This document shows positions 29,995-37,406 of a stretch of DNA of 64,000 nt, in pieces (within the stretch, counting starts at the first letter, position 1; each line of letters begins with the position of its first letter). The DNA lies in NCBI RefSeq assembly GCF_022788655.1, contig NZ_CP084951.1, positions 2,480,001-2,544,000 on the forward strand, written 5' to 3'. A program made the translations under genes and the position numbers. The notes beneath the pieces were generated by a model that worked only from the letters and a program-made list of their open reading frames with translations, did not search any database and had not been told where the DNA came from. Source of the stretch: Sulfitobacter indolifex (GTDB lineage: Bacteria; Pseudomonadota; Alphaproteobacteria; Rhodobacterales; Rhodobacteraceae).

Positions 29995-30570
29995 ATGAAA
30001 CGAGGTCAGCCTTCCAATGTGCTATTCTCCGAAATGACGGAGGCTGACCTCAATACCTATATCGACACACTCTACTCTGAGAAGGAAAATTTCTGGAAGT
30101 CCACAGAGCAAGAGAGCGATCGTGGACTGGCGCTAGTTTGCATGGCGTATTTGGAAGGTAAGCTTGAAGATTGCCTATTCGAATATATGGATCGATCACC
30201 TGAAGCGCGTGAACTCTTAAAGCCATCCGGACCACTTGGTACCATGGTCGCCCGGATAAATATGTGCATTTGCCTTAAGATCATTCATCGAAATACTGGA
30301 CGAATGCTCCGCGTCGCAGCGAAAATTAGAAATGAATTTGCGCACACATTTCAGGCTACCTTCGACGACAGCCCAGTTAAGGAGCTTAGTATTTCGCTCC
30401 TGTCCGATTTCAACGTGGAGAATAAGCCAAGCGACGCGAGAACTTGCTTTTCAGTTGCCATGCTTATGCTCGACAAGCACCTTTGGCCGCGGCCGATGGA
30501 AGTTGCTATATATCGAGAAAAGTTGCCGGATGGTATTCCGACATTTATCTCAGCACCTGACGATGCCTGA
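29995..30570 (+). CDS. MtlR/DUF4145-like (HEPN-type) protein, AT-rich insert
   Basis: A 191-residue all-helical-looking protein resembling the mannitol-repressor MtlR/DUF4145 group: SDRGLALVCMAYLEGKLEDC, SGPLGTMVARINMCICL and AAKIRNEFAHTF. The last contains R112-x4-H117, the RX4-6H signature of HEPN proteins, many of which are RNases. Its base composition is clearly more AT-rich than the neighbours, and it interrupts the otherwise GC-rich 2-oxoglutarate dehydrogenase operon 4 bases after sucB. It has no strong ribosome site (AGG abuts the ATG). Probably acquired by transfer; function unproven, and no antitoxin-like neighbour is seen. Confidence 0.65.
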   Translation: MKRGQPSNVLFSEMTEADLNTYIDTLYSEKENFWKSTEQESDRGLALVCMAYLEGKLEDCLFEYMDRSPEARELLKPSGPLGTMVARINMCICLKIIHRNTGRMLRVAAKIRNEFAHTFQATFDDSPVKELSISLLSDFNVENKPSDARTCFSVAMLMLDKHLWPRPMEVAIYREKLPDGIPTFISAPDDA

Positions 30571-30591
30571 ACCGAAACCGGGAGCATTAAC

Positions 30592-30975
30592 TTGACCGAA
30601 ACAACCCTCCTCGCCGCCTATGGCCTTCTGGTCATGCTGACGATCCTGCTGCAAGTGCTGGGCGCGACCCGGCAGTTGTCGATGGGCTATCTCATGTCCT
30701 CTCGCGATGAGACCCGCACCACTACCGGTATGACCGCCCGTCTGGGCCGCGCAGTTGATAACTCCGTCGTGGCCATGGCGCTTTTCGCGCCTGCCGTGTT
30801 GCTGGTCGAGATGCTGGGCCGCAACAACAACGCCACGCTGCTGGCCGCCCAAGTCTTCCTGCTGGCGCGGATCATCTATGTGATCGTCTACGCACTCGGC
30901 GTGCCGACAATCCGCACGCTGGCATGGCTCGCAGGCTACGCCGCCACCGCGGTCCTTTATTTCCACGCGCTCTGA
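30592..30975 (+). CDS. MAPEG family membrane protein (copy 1)
   Basis: A 127-residue four-helix membrane protein of the MAPEG family (membrane-associated eicosanoid/glutathione proteins). The start is a TTG, 7 bases after GGGAG. Family-like segments: MSSRDETRTTTGMTARLGRA, then FLLARIIYVIVYALGVPTIR. Similar to the second copy at 31248-31643 in topology and in the RLGRA.DN motif. Bacterial members' substrates are mostly unknown. Confidence 0.8.
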   Translation: MTETTLLAAYGLLVMLTILLQVLGATRQLSMGYLMSSRDETRTTTGMTARLGRAVDNSVVAMALFAPAVLLVEMLGRNNNATLLAAQVFLLARIIYVIVYALGVPTIRTLAWLAGYAATAVLYFHAL

Positions 30976-30987
30976 AAGGGCATTCAA

Positions 30988-31251
30988 ATGCAGATGATCT
31001 GCCACTTCGACGTTACCGACTTCGCCGCTTGGAAAAGCGCCTTCGACGCTGACGCCGAAGCGCGCCGCACTGCCGGGCTGTCGGTACTGCAAATCTGGAA
31101 ACACGCCGATAGCAGCGCCAAAGCAACTGTCCTGCTTAATGTCAACGATCGCAAAAGAGCCGAGGAATGGATCACCCGCTCCGACGCCCTCAGCAGCGAT
31201 GACAACGGCACCGTGACCAACGCGACAGCCGTCTTTGTGAAATCCGCATGA
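30988..31251 (+). CDS. Small ferredoxin-like (ABM-type) protein
   Basis: An 87-residue soluble protein with the beta-alpha-beta look of the dimeric alpha-beta barrel group (ICHFDVTDFAAWKSAFDADA at the start, then a helix ending in EEWITRSD). No catalytic residue can be assigned. It lies between the two MAPEG genes and overlaps the second by ATGA, so the three are likely co-translated. Confidence 0.6.
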   Translation: MQMICHFDVTDFAAWKSAFDADAEARRTAGLSVLQIWKHADSSAKATVLLNVNDRKRAEEWITRSDALSSDDNGTVTNATAVFVKSA

Positions 31252-31643
31252 CCACCGAACTGACCGTCCTGACCCTTGCAGCCCTGCTGCAAGGAGTGCA
31301 ATTCGTGGTCTACGCCGTGCCCGCCAACCGTGAGCTTGGCCCCGGTTATACCATGTCTGCCCGCGACCGTGATCCGTCGCGCGCACTGTCGGACCGCACT
31401 GCCCGACTGGGCCGCGCGCTTGATAACCACTTCGAAGGGCTGATCCTTTTCGGCATCGCCGTGGGCGTGGTGCAGATGTCAGCCCAGAACACCGCTTTCA
31501 CCGCGGCCTGCGCGTGGGTCTATCTCATCGCCCGCGTGCTTTACGCCCCCGCCTATGCCATGGGCCTGCGCCCACACCGCTCACTCATCTGGGTAATCGG
31601 CTTTGCCGCGACCATGCTGATGCTGCTGGCGGCTCTCGTTTAA
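31248..31643 (+). CDS. MAPEG family membrane protein (copy 2)
   Basis: A 131-residue four-helix MAPEG protein with [15 protein letters not shown] loop region (actual: [20 protein letters not shown]), [20 protein letters not shown] and [19 protein letters not shown]. It is a divergent paralogue of the gene at 30592. Stop lies 94 bases before lpd. Localised to the inner membrane; substrate unknown. Confidence 0.8.
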   Translation: MTTELTVLTLAALLQGVQFVVYAVPANRELGPGYTMSARDRDPSRALSDRTARLGRALDNHFEGLILFGIAVGVVQMSAQNTAFTAACAWVYLIARVLYAPAYAMGLRPHRSLIWVIGFAATMLMLLAALV

Positions 31644-31737
31644 CCCTTCCCCCCAACACCCGCAGGCAGCGGCGCTTGCACCTGAAACCCGCGCCCCCTA
31701 CCTTGCCTGCAACACCCGACTGCTAAGGAGACCCCCC

Positions 31738-33126
31738 ATGTCGAGCTATGATGTCATCGTGATCGGCTCCGGCCCCGGCGGCTATGTTGCCGCCATCCGT
31801 TGCGCGCAACTGGGCCTGAAAACCGCCTGTGTGGAGGGCCGTGAGACCCTCGGCGGCACCTGCCTCAACGTCGGTTGCATCCCGTCCAAAGCGCTGTTGC
31901 ACGCCACGCATATGCTGCACGAGGCCGAGCATAACTTTGGTGAGATGGGTCTGAAGGGCGACGCGCCTTCCGTCGACTGGAAGCAGATGCTGACCTACAA
32001 AGACAAGACCATCGAGACCAATACCAAAGGCATCGAATTCCTGTTCAAAAAGAACAAGATCGACTGGCTCAAGGGCTGGGGATCAGTACCAGAGGCCGGC
32101 AAGGTCAAGGTCGGCGACGAGGTCCATGAGGCCAAGAATATCATCATCGCCTCCGGCTCGGAGCCCGCAGGCCTGCCCGGTGTCGAAGTCGACGAAAAGG
32201 TCGTCGTCACCTCCACCGGCGCGCTGGAACTGGGCAAGATCCCCAAAAAGATGGTCGTGATCGGCGCGGGCGTCATTGGGCTGGAACTGGGCAGCGTCTA
32301 CGCGCGTCTGGGGACCGAGATCACCGTGGTTGAATACCTCGACGCGATCACGCCGGGCATGGACCCTGAGGTGCAGAAAACCTTCCAGCGGATGCTGAAA
32401 AAGCAGGGGCTGAACTTCGTCATGGGCGCCGCCGTGCAGAAGACCGAAGTGGCCAAGGGCAAGGCCACGGTCAGCTACAAATTGCGCAAAGACGACAGCG
32501 AGCACCAGATCGAAGCCGACACCGTGTTGGTCGCCACAGGCCGCAAGCCGGTCATCAAAGGCATGGGGCTGGATGATCTCGGCGTCAAAATGACCGAGCG
32601 CGGTCAGATCGCCGTGAACGAGCATTGGGAAACGTCCGTTAAGGGCGTCTATGCCATCGGTGACGTGATCGAAGGCCCGATGCTGGCGCACAAAGCCGAA
32701 GACGAGGGTATGGCCGCCGCAGAGGTCATCGCCGGCAAACACGGCCATGTGAACTACGGCGTCATCCCCGGCGTGATCTACACCTACCCCGAGGTCGCAA
32801 GCGTCGGCGAAACCGAGGCAACCCTCAAGGATGCGGGCCGGGAGTACAAGGTCGGCAAGTTCTCCTTCATGGGCAACGCACGGGCCAAGGCGGTCTTTGC
32901 CGGAGACGGTTTCGTCAAGCTGATCGCCGACAAGGAAACTGACCGCATCCTCGGCTGCCACATCATCGGCCCCGGCGCAGGTGACCTGATCCATGAGGTC
33001 TGCGTGGCGATGGAGTTCGGCGCCTCGGCGCAGGACTTGGCGATGACCTGCCACGCGCACCCGACCTATTCCGAAGCCGTGCGCGAAGCCGCGCTGGCCT
33101 GCGGCGATGGGGCGATCCACATGTAA
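31738..33126 (+). CDS. lpd: Dihydrolipoyl dehydrogenase (E3)
   Basis: A 462-residue FAD/NAD disulfide oxidoreductase, the E3 subunit of the 2-oxoglutarate dehydrogenase complex. FAD site [20 protein letters not shown], redox disulfide [20 protein letters not shown] site [18 protein letters not shown], second FAD motif [20 protein letters not shown], and the C-terminal catalytic His-Glu in [15 protein letters not shown]. Last gene of the suc operon; a strong terminator follows. Confidence 0.97.
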   Translation: MSSYDVIVIGSGPGGYVAAIRCAQLGLKTACVEGRETLGGTCLNVGCIPSKALLHATHMLHEAEHNFGEMGLKGDAPSVDWKQMLTYKDKTIETNTKGIEFLFKKNKIDWLKGWGSVPEAGKVKVGDEVHEAKNIIIASGSEPAGLPGVEVDEKVVVTSTGALELGKIPKKMVVIGAGVIGLELGSVYARLGTEITVVEYLDAITPGMDPEVQKTFQRMLKKQGLNFVMGAAVQKTEVAKGKATVSYKLRKDDSEHQIEADTVLVATGRKPVIKGMGLDDLGVKMTERGQIAVNEHWETSVKGVYAIGDVIEGPMLAHKAEDEGMAAAEVIAGKHGHVNYGVIPGVIYTYPEVASVGETEATLKDAGREYKVGKFSFMGNARAKAVFAGDGFVKLIADKETDRILGCHIIGPGAGDLIHEVCVAMEFGASAQDLAMTCHAHPTYSEAVREAALACGDGAIHM

Positions 33127-33133
33127 GCGATGC

Positions 33134-33160
33134 GGGGCGGGCCAATGGTCCGCCCCTTTT
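33134..33160 (+). terminator. Terminator of the suc operon
   Basis: A 10-bp stem with one wobble (GGGGCGGGCC / GGTCCGCCCC), 3-nt loop, followed by TTTT, 8 bases after the lpd stop. Confidence 0.88.
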
Positions 33161-33191
33161 CTGTATAAGCTATGGGCTCTTCAGCGCGGGC

Positions 33192-33515
33192 TCAGTTAAT
33201 CAGCGCCTTGACCAACAGCGTGGTCGCCGCGGCCAAGTAAATGCTGTTATCATTCACAACGTATACTTCGTTACGTCCGGGCTGCGGAAGGCCGCGGGCG
33301 CGCCAGTTTTTCACGACAACCACCTCTTGTTTGCGAAAGCGGTGCCCGACGGCTTTGTGGTGGTGATGCTGCTTCTTAACCTTTACTTTGGCGTGGTGAT
33401 TGCGTTCCGCATGTCTTTCGACCGCTTTGCCGGCCATCGCTGTGACCGGCGCCACAGTCACTACTGCGGTAGCCAAGACAAGAACAGTTGCGCATCGTTT
33501 CACGAGAGTTTGCAT
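33192..33515 (-). CDS. RcnB-like periplasmic protein, histidine-rich
   Basis: A 107-residue exported protein (start at 33515; an in-frame ATG at 33524 is possible). Signal peptide LVLATAVVTVAPVTAMAGKA, then a basic His/Lys-rich stretch (NHHAKVKVKKQHHHHKAVGH), and a C-terminal segment RGLPQPGRNEVYVVNDNSIY typical of the RcnB/Ni-Co homeostasis-like family. The histidine cluster suggests metal binding. Stands alone, convergent with the suc operon. Confidence 0.7.
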   Translation of the reverse strand: MQTLVKRCATVLVLATAVVTVAPVTAMAGKAVERHAERNHHAKVKVKKQHHHHKAVGHRFRKQEVVVVKNWRARGLPQPGRNEVYVVNDNSIYLAAATTLLVKALIN

Positions 33516-33683
33516 TGGGTCCATCCCTTTGGTTCAGTCCAATTTGAACGGTTTGGGTGTGGATTTCCGTCGCTAAAACTTTGACAACCTCGCCATTGCG
33601 GTCGGCGTTGCGCCCGAGCGCAACACACGCCGCGATCACCGGGGGATCATACAGACCAACTATGGTTTCAGAGAGATTGAACG

Positions 33684-33713
33684 TTTGAGGGCGACCAGTA
33701 CATCGCCCCCAAA
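33684..33713. terminator. Hairpin downstream of a possible gene remnant
   Basis: An 11-bp stem with one mismatch (TTTGAGGGCGA / TCGCCCCCAAA) and 8-nt loop. It could end leftward transcription from the ftsEX-acyltransferase genes. Confidence 0.45.
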
Positions 33714-33722
33714 CAGCAGGTC

Positions 33723-33812
33723 TTAGGCTTTCTTGGCGGTCTCAGCCGGGATAGCCCGCTGAAAAGTAATGCCATAATTCTTTTGAATGCTGCTCTTCTC
33801 GAGCGCTTCCAA
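33723..33812 (-). pseudogene. Possible short ORF or gene remnant
   Basis: A 29-codon frame from a TTG (33812) reads like a protein end: ALEKSSIQKNYGITFQRAIP, then AETAKKA and a stop. It begins right behind the acyltransferase stop and the hairpin at 33684 follows. Either a tiny coupled protein or the C-terminal scar of a lost gene; I do not recognise the family. Confidence 0.25.
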
Positions 33813-33820
33813 TTCACCCT

Positions 33821-34567
33821 TTAAGAACGGCTAAGCCCTTCAGCGGGCCGCCACCCAGCTTCATGCAGCAACGCATTTGAACGGCTCTCTACCTCGTCCT
33901 CCAAGCGCGCCATGAAAGCACGCTTGTCCAGCCCCGGCTCAATCGGTTCAAGAAACTCGACGACCGCCAAACCCGGCTTGCGGTACAGCCCCCGGCGCGG
34001 CCAAAAGTGGCCCGCGTTGGTCGCCACCGGCACGCAGACCTGCCCCATTTGGTCATACAGCACCGCTGTACCGACCTTGTAGGGCGCACTGATCCCCGGT
34101 GCGACGCGCGTACCTTGGGAATAGATTACCAATTGCCCCGGCTCGACCCGACCGGCGTTAACGTCAGCCATCATCTGGGTAATCGCCTGCCCGCGCTTGC
34201 CGCGGTTCACGGCAATCATACCCATCCGTTTGGCATATTGCCCGATCACCGGGGTCCAAAGCACTTCGCGTTTCATGATGAACTTCGCTCGCGGCAAGGC
34301 ATGAAAGATCATCAGGATGTCCAGAAACGATTGGTGTTTGGCCGCCACCAGAACCTCGCCATCAGGCACCGTGCCACGCACTTCGCAGCGCAACCCGATC
34401 AGCCAGCGCGCCGACCACATGGCCCAAGCGGCATAGGCCTTGCAGGCCCGATACGCCCCACGTTTAGAGAACATCGCCCATGGTGCGAAGGCCAACCCGA
34501 TCACCGGCATGGCCACGGTAACTTGCACGATATAGAGGATCGAGCGGATCCACTGCAGCAGCTTCAT
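33821..34567 (-). CDS. 1-acyl-sn-glycerol-3-phosphate acyltransferase
   Basis: A 248-residue PlsC-like enzyme that acylates lysophosphatidate to phosphatidate at the inner membrane. The start at 34567 overlaps the ftsX stop as ATGA; the upstream frame extension is excluded because it lies in ftsX. N-terminal membrane helix (ILYIVQVTVAMPVIGLAFAP), catalytic H-x4-D in VAAKHQSFLDILMIFHALP, and the second motif YSQGTRVAPG (EGTR type). Third gene of a leftward ftsE-ftsX-plsC-like operon. Confidence 0.87.
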   Translation of the reverse strand: MKLLQWIRSILYIVQVTVAMPVIGLAFAPWAMFSKRGAYRACKAYAAWAMWSARWLIGLRCEVRGTVPDGEVLVAAKHQSFLDILMIFHALPRAKFIMKREVLWTPVIGQYAKRMGMIAVNRGKRGQAITQMMADVNAGRVEPGQLVIYSQGTRVAPGISAPYKVGTAVLYDQMGQVCVPVATNAGHFWPRRGLYRKPGLAVVEFLEPIEPGLDKRAFMARLEDEVESRSNALLHEAGWRPAEGLSRS

Positions 34568-35472
34568 GTCAGTTCCCTCAATGTGCGCCGCGCGGCAGCT
34601 CCGGTCGCGGCAAAGGCCACTGCGCCAACCAGCAGCGGCACCAGAAGCGGCACCACCCAATGCCAGCCGCGAAAGCCCAAACCGGTCAGGAAACCGCCCG
34701 CCTCGCCTGCGTCGGGCAACAGGATGACCGCCACCATGCCCAGAACCGTGCCCGCCGCCGCACCCAAAAGCGCGCGCAGGGTGAAACGGCGAATGAAGGC
34801 GCGAGCGATATAGTCATCAGTCGCCCCCACCAGGCGCAGCACCGCGATCACCTGCGCATTTGCCGCCAGCGCGGCCTGTGCAGCCAAGGTGACCATCGCC
34901 GCCACCGCCGCCCCGATCAGCAGGGTCGAGATCCACCCCAACAGCCGCAACCGACTTGCAGCCGCCACCAGCGGCGCGCGCCAGCGGCTGTGATCGTCGA
35001 GCACGGCTCCCGGCACTTCAGCGGACAGACGCAGGCGCAGGCCAACCGGGTCCAGCCCCTCGCCTTCCTCAACCACTTCGATCAAACGCGGCACCGGCAG
35101 GTTTTCCATCGCCAATTCGGGGCCAAACCACGGGGCGAGCAGTTCTTCCTGCTCTGCATCCGTCAATGCGCGGGCCGAAGCGACGCCTTTGGTCGTCTGC
35201 AAAAGTTTCAACGCCGCCTCAGTCTGTGCCGCGCGTTGATCCAGCGGGGCCACGATACGCACTGTGGCCGACTGCGCCAGCTCCTGCCCCCAAACCTGCG
35301 CCAATCGGCCCGAGGCGAGCGACAATGCCAAAGCAAAGACTGCCAAAAACGCCATGGCGCCCGCAGCAAACAGGGTCAGCTGCGCGGTGAACCCCGAGGG
35401 CGGCACCACACGGTCCGCTTGCCTGTCGCCTTTGAAAATCGCGCGCAGGGCGCCCATGTCGAACCGCTTCAC
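34564..35472 (-). CDS. ftsX: Cell division protein FtsX
   Basis: A 302-residue FtsX/MacB-type inner-membrane protein with an N-terminal helix (about residues 28-52), a periplasmic domain, and three C-terminal helices. With FtsE it forms the ABC-type complex that regulates septal peptidoglycan hydrolases. The start is a GTG that overlaps the ftsE stop (GTGA); the end overlaps the acyltransferase start. Sequence is divergent, as is normal for FtsX. Confidence 0.85.
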   Translation of the reverse strand: MKRFDMGALRAIFKGDRQADRVVPPSGFTAQLTLFAAGAMAFLAVFALALSLASGRLAQVWGQELAQSATVRIVAPLDQRAAQTEAALKLLQTTKGVASARALTDAEQEELLAPWFGPELAMENLPVPRLIEVVEEGEGLDPVGLRLRLSAEVPGAVLDDHSRWRAPLVAAASRLRLLGWISTLLIGAAVAAMVTLAAQAALAANAQVIAVLRLVGATDDYIARAFIRRFTLRALLGAAAGTVLGMVAVILLPDAGEAGGFLTGLGFRGWHWVVPLLVPLLVGAVAFAATGAAARRTLRELT

Positions 35473-36146
35473 AAATCCGCCCCCGCCAATTGAATGCGCC
35501 GATTGGCGATGCGCAGCACGCGCGCTTGCACATGCGCCTTGGTGGCACGGATCAAGCTCAGGTCATGGGTGGCGATCAACACGGTCTTGCCCATCCGGTT
35601 CAACTCGATCAGCAGGCGCAGCAGACGTTGGGACATCTCCCAATCAATGTTGCCGGTCGGTTCATCCGCCAAAATCACGTCTGGCGACATAATCACTGCG
35701 CGCGCCAAGGCCGCACGCTGCCGTTCCCCGCCAGAAAGCTCGGGCGGCAGGGCATCGGCGCGGTGGGTCAGCCCGACCCAAGACATCAACTCTTCCAAAT
35801 CCGTGCCGCCGGCCTCGGCCTGTCGGCCTGAGACGTTCAGTGGCAGCGCGATATTCTCGGTTAACGGCAGATGGTCGAGGAATTTTACATCCTGATGCAC
35901 CACACCAACGCGGCGGCGCATGAGCGCAATGTCATCCCGCCCCAGCCCGCGCACATCGGCCCCGAACATCCGCAGGTGCCCCGCCGTGGGCAGCAGAGCG
36001 CCGTAGCAGAGCTTCATCAATGTGGTCTTGCCCGTGCCCGATGGGCCGGTGAGGAAATGAAACGATCCGGGGGCAAGTTTCAGCGTGATGTCGGACAGCA
36101 GTTCGCCCCCGCCATAGCTGTAGGCCACATTTTCGAGCTCTATCAC
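35469..36146 (-). CDS. ftsE: Cell division ATP-binding protein FtsE
   Basis: A 225-residue ABC ATPase: Walker A TGPSGTGKTTLMKLCYGALL, signature LSGGERQRAALARA, Walker B ILADEPTGNIDWEMS, and switch histidine IATHDLSLI. The start is a GTG preceded by AAGGTGG. Partner of FtsX. Divergent from the zinc-ribbon gene across a 162-base AT-richer promoter interval. Confidence 0.93.
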   Translation of the reverse strand: MIELENVAYSYGGGELLSDITLKLAPGSFHFLTGPSGTGKTTLMKLCYGALLPTAGHLRMFGADVRGLGRDDIALMRRRVGVVHQDVKFLDHLPLTENIALPLNVSGRQAEAGGTDLEELMSWVGLTHRADALPPELSGGERQRAALARAVIMSPDVILADEPTGNIDWEMSQRLLRLLIELNRMGKTVLIATHDLSLIRATKAHVQARVLRIANRRIQLAGADL

Positions 36147-36308
36147 GCATCCACCTTAAAACACTTCGACCTGTTGTGCCTCAGCACCGGAAAGGATTCA
36201 ATCACCCAGAACCCTAGCACCCTGTCCAGATATCACTTTTCCTACGTAATTCTAGGACATATGCTGTCCGTTACGATCCGAGAGCACCGAACGAACCCAG
36301 GAATGACC

Positions 36309-37400
36309 ATGCGGCTGATCTGCCCAAACTGCGACGCGCAATACGAAGTCCCCGACGAAGTGATGCCGGTAGCGGGGCGTGACGTGCAATGTTCCAACTG
36401 CGGGCAGACGTGGTTTCAGTATCATCCCGACAATGCGCCAGAAGAAGATTATCCAGAGGATGACAGTCCAGAGCGCGCTCATTCGGGCGGCAACGGCACA
36501 GGTTACGACGACCCGGATTACGATGACCCGGATTACGACGATGACGTGATGCACATGAAGCAACGCGCAACCGACGACGCGGGTCACGAAGAAAAAGCAG
36601 CCAATAGCTTGCCTGATCTCCAGCCGTTCGGGGATGAGGATTACGAAAACGATAGCCTCGAAGATGACGGGTCTTTTGAAGATGACGCGGACTTCGACGA
36701 TGGCTATGATTTCGAGCCGGAGGAGGAGGCGCAGCGCCCGACAGCCGCGCCCACCGCCACCGCACCCGTGAGACGCCCGCTGGATCCGGCCATCGCCGAA
36801 ATCCTGCGTCAGGAGGCGGCAGCAGAGCAAGATGCCCGCCGCAAGCGTCAGTCGGACCCACTGGAAACCCAGCCGGATCTGGGCCTTGATGACGCCCCGC
36901 GCTCTGAACCCCAAAAAGACCCCCGGCCCGACATTGCCGAAGCGGACCATGTGCCCGCGGATGAGGATGCCCGCCGCGCCCATGATGCCCGACTGCGCAT
37001 GGCCAAGATGCGGGGGGAGCCGATCCCAGAGAGCGAAGCCTACGGCAGCGCCTCGCGCCGGGACCTGCTGCCCGATATCGAAGAGATCAACTCGACCCTG
37101 CGCCATGATCGCAACCAAGGCCAGCATGCGGGGCCAACACCGACGGCCGCGCTTGACAGCCCCGAGAGCAAGCGCAAGTCGGGAGGATTCACGCGTGGTT
37201 TCGTCTTGATGATCGCCTTGGCGGCCATCTTGGCGGCGGTCTATGTCTATGCGCCGCAGATTGCGCAATCAATGCCGCAGGCCGATCCCTACCTGTCGTC
37301 CTATGTGGCATGGATGGACGACGCGCGGATTTGGTTGGACGGGCAGTTGCAGGACCTGCTTGTCTGGCTTGACACCGTGGCGACCCAATCGCAGGGCTAA
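36309..37400 (+). CDS. MJ0042-type zinc-ribbon membrane protein
   Basis: A 363-residue protein. The N-terminus is an MJ0042 zinc ribbon (ICPNCDAQYEVPDEV then VQCSNCGQTWFQ). A long, very acidic, probably disordered middle includes the tandem DDPDYDDPDYDDD, and a single helix near residues 305-327 (GFVLMIALAAILAAVYVYA) precedes a short C-terminal domain. I chose the ATG at 36309, 6 bases after AGGA; 36303 is an alternative. In alphaproteobacteria such genes lie divergent from ftsEX, so an envelope or division role is plausible but unproven. Confidence 0.75.
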   Translation: MRLICPNCDAQYEVPDEVMPVAGRDVQCSNCGQTWFQYHPDNAPEEDYPEDDSPERAHSGGNGTGYDDPDYDDPDYDDDVMHMKQRATDDAGHEEKAANSLPDLQPFGDEDYENDSLEDDGSFEDDADFDDGYDFEPEEEAQRPTAAPTATAPVRRPLDPAIAEILRQEAAAEQDARRKRQSDPLETQPDLGLDDAPRSEPQKDPRPDIAEADHVPADEDARRAHDARLRMAKMRGEPIPESEAYGSASRRDLLPDIEEINSTLRHDRNQGQHAGPTPTAALDSPESKRKSGGFTRGFVLMIALAAILAAVYVYAPQIAQSMPQADPYLSSYVAWMDDARIWLDGQLQDLLVWLDTVATQSQG

Positions 37401-37406
37401 CCCCGC

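Noticed and set aside
36252..37268. A leftward 338-codon frame opposite the zinc-ribbon gene
   Set aside because: Its valine/isoleucine/arginine runs are the reverse complement of the Asp/Tyr repeats of the real gene.
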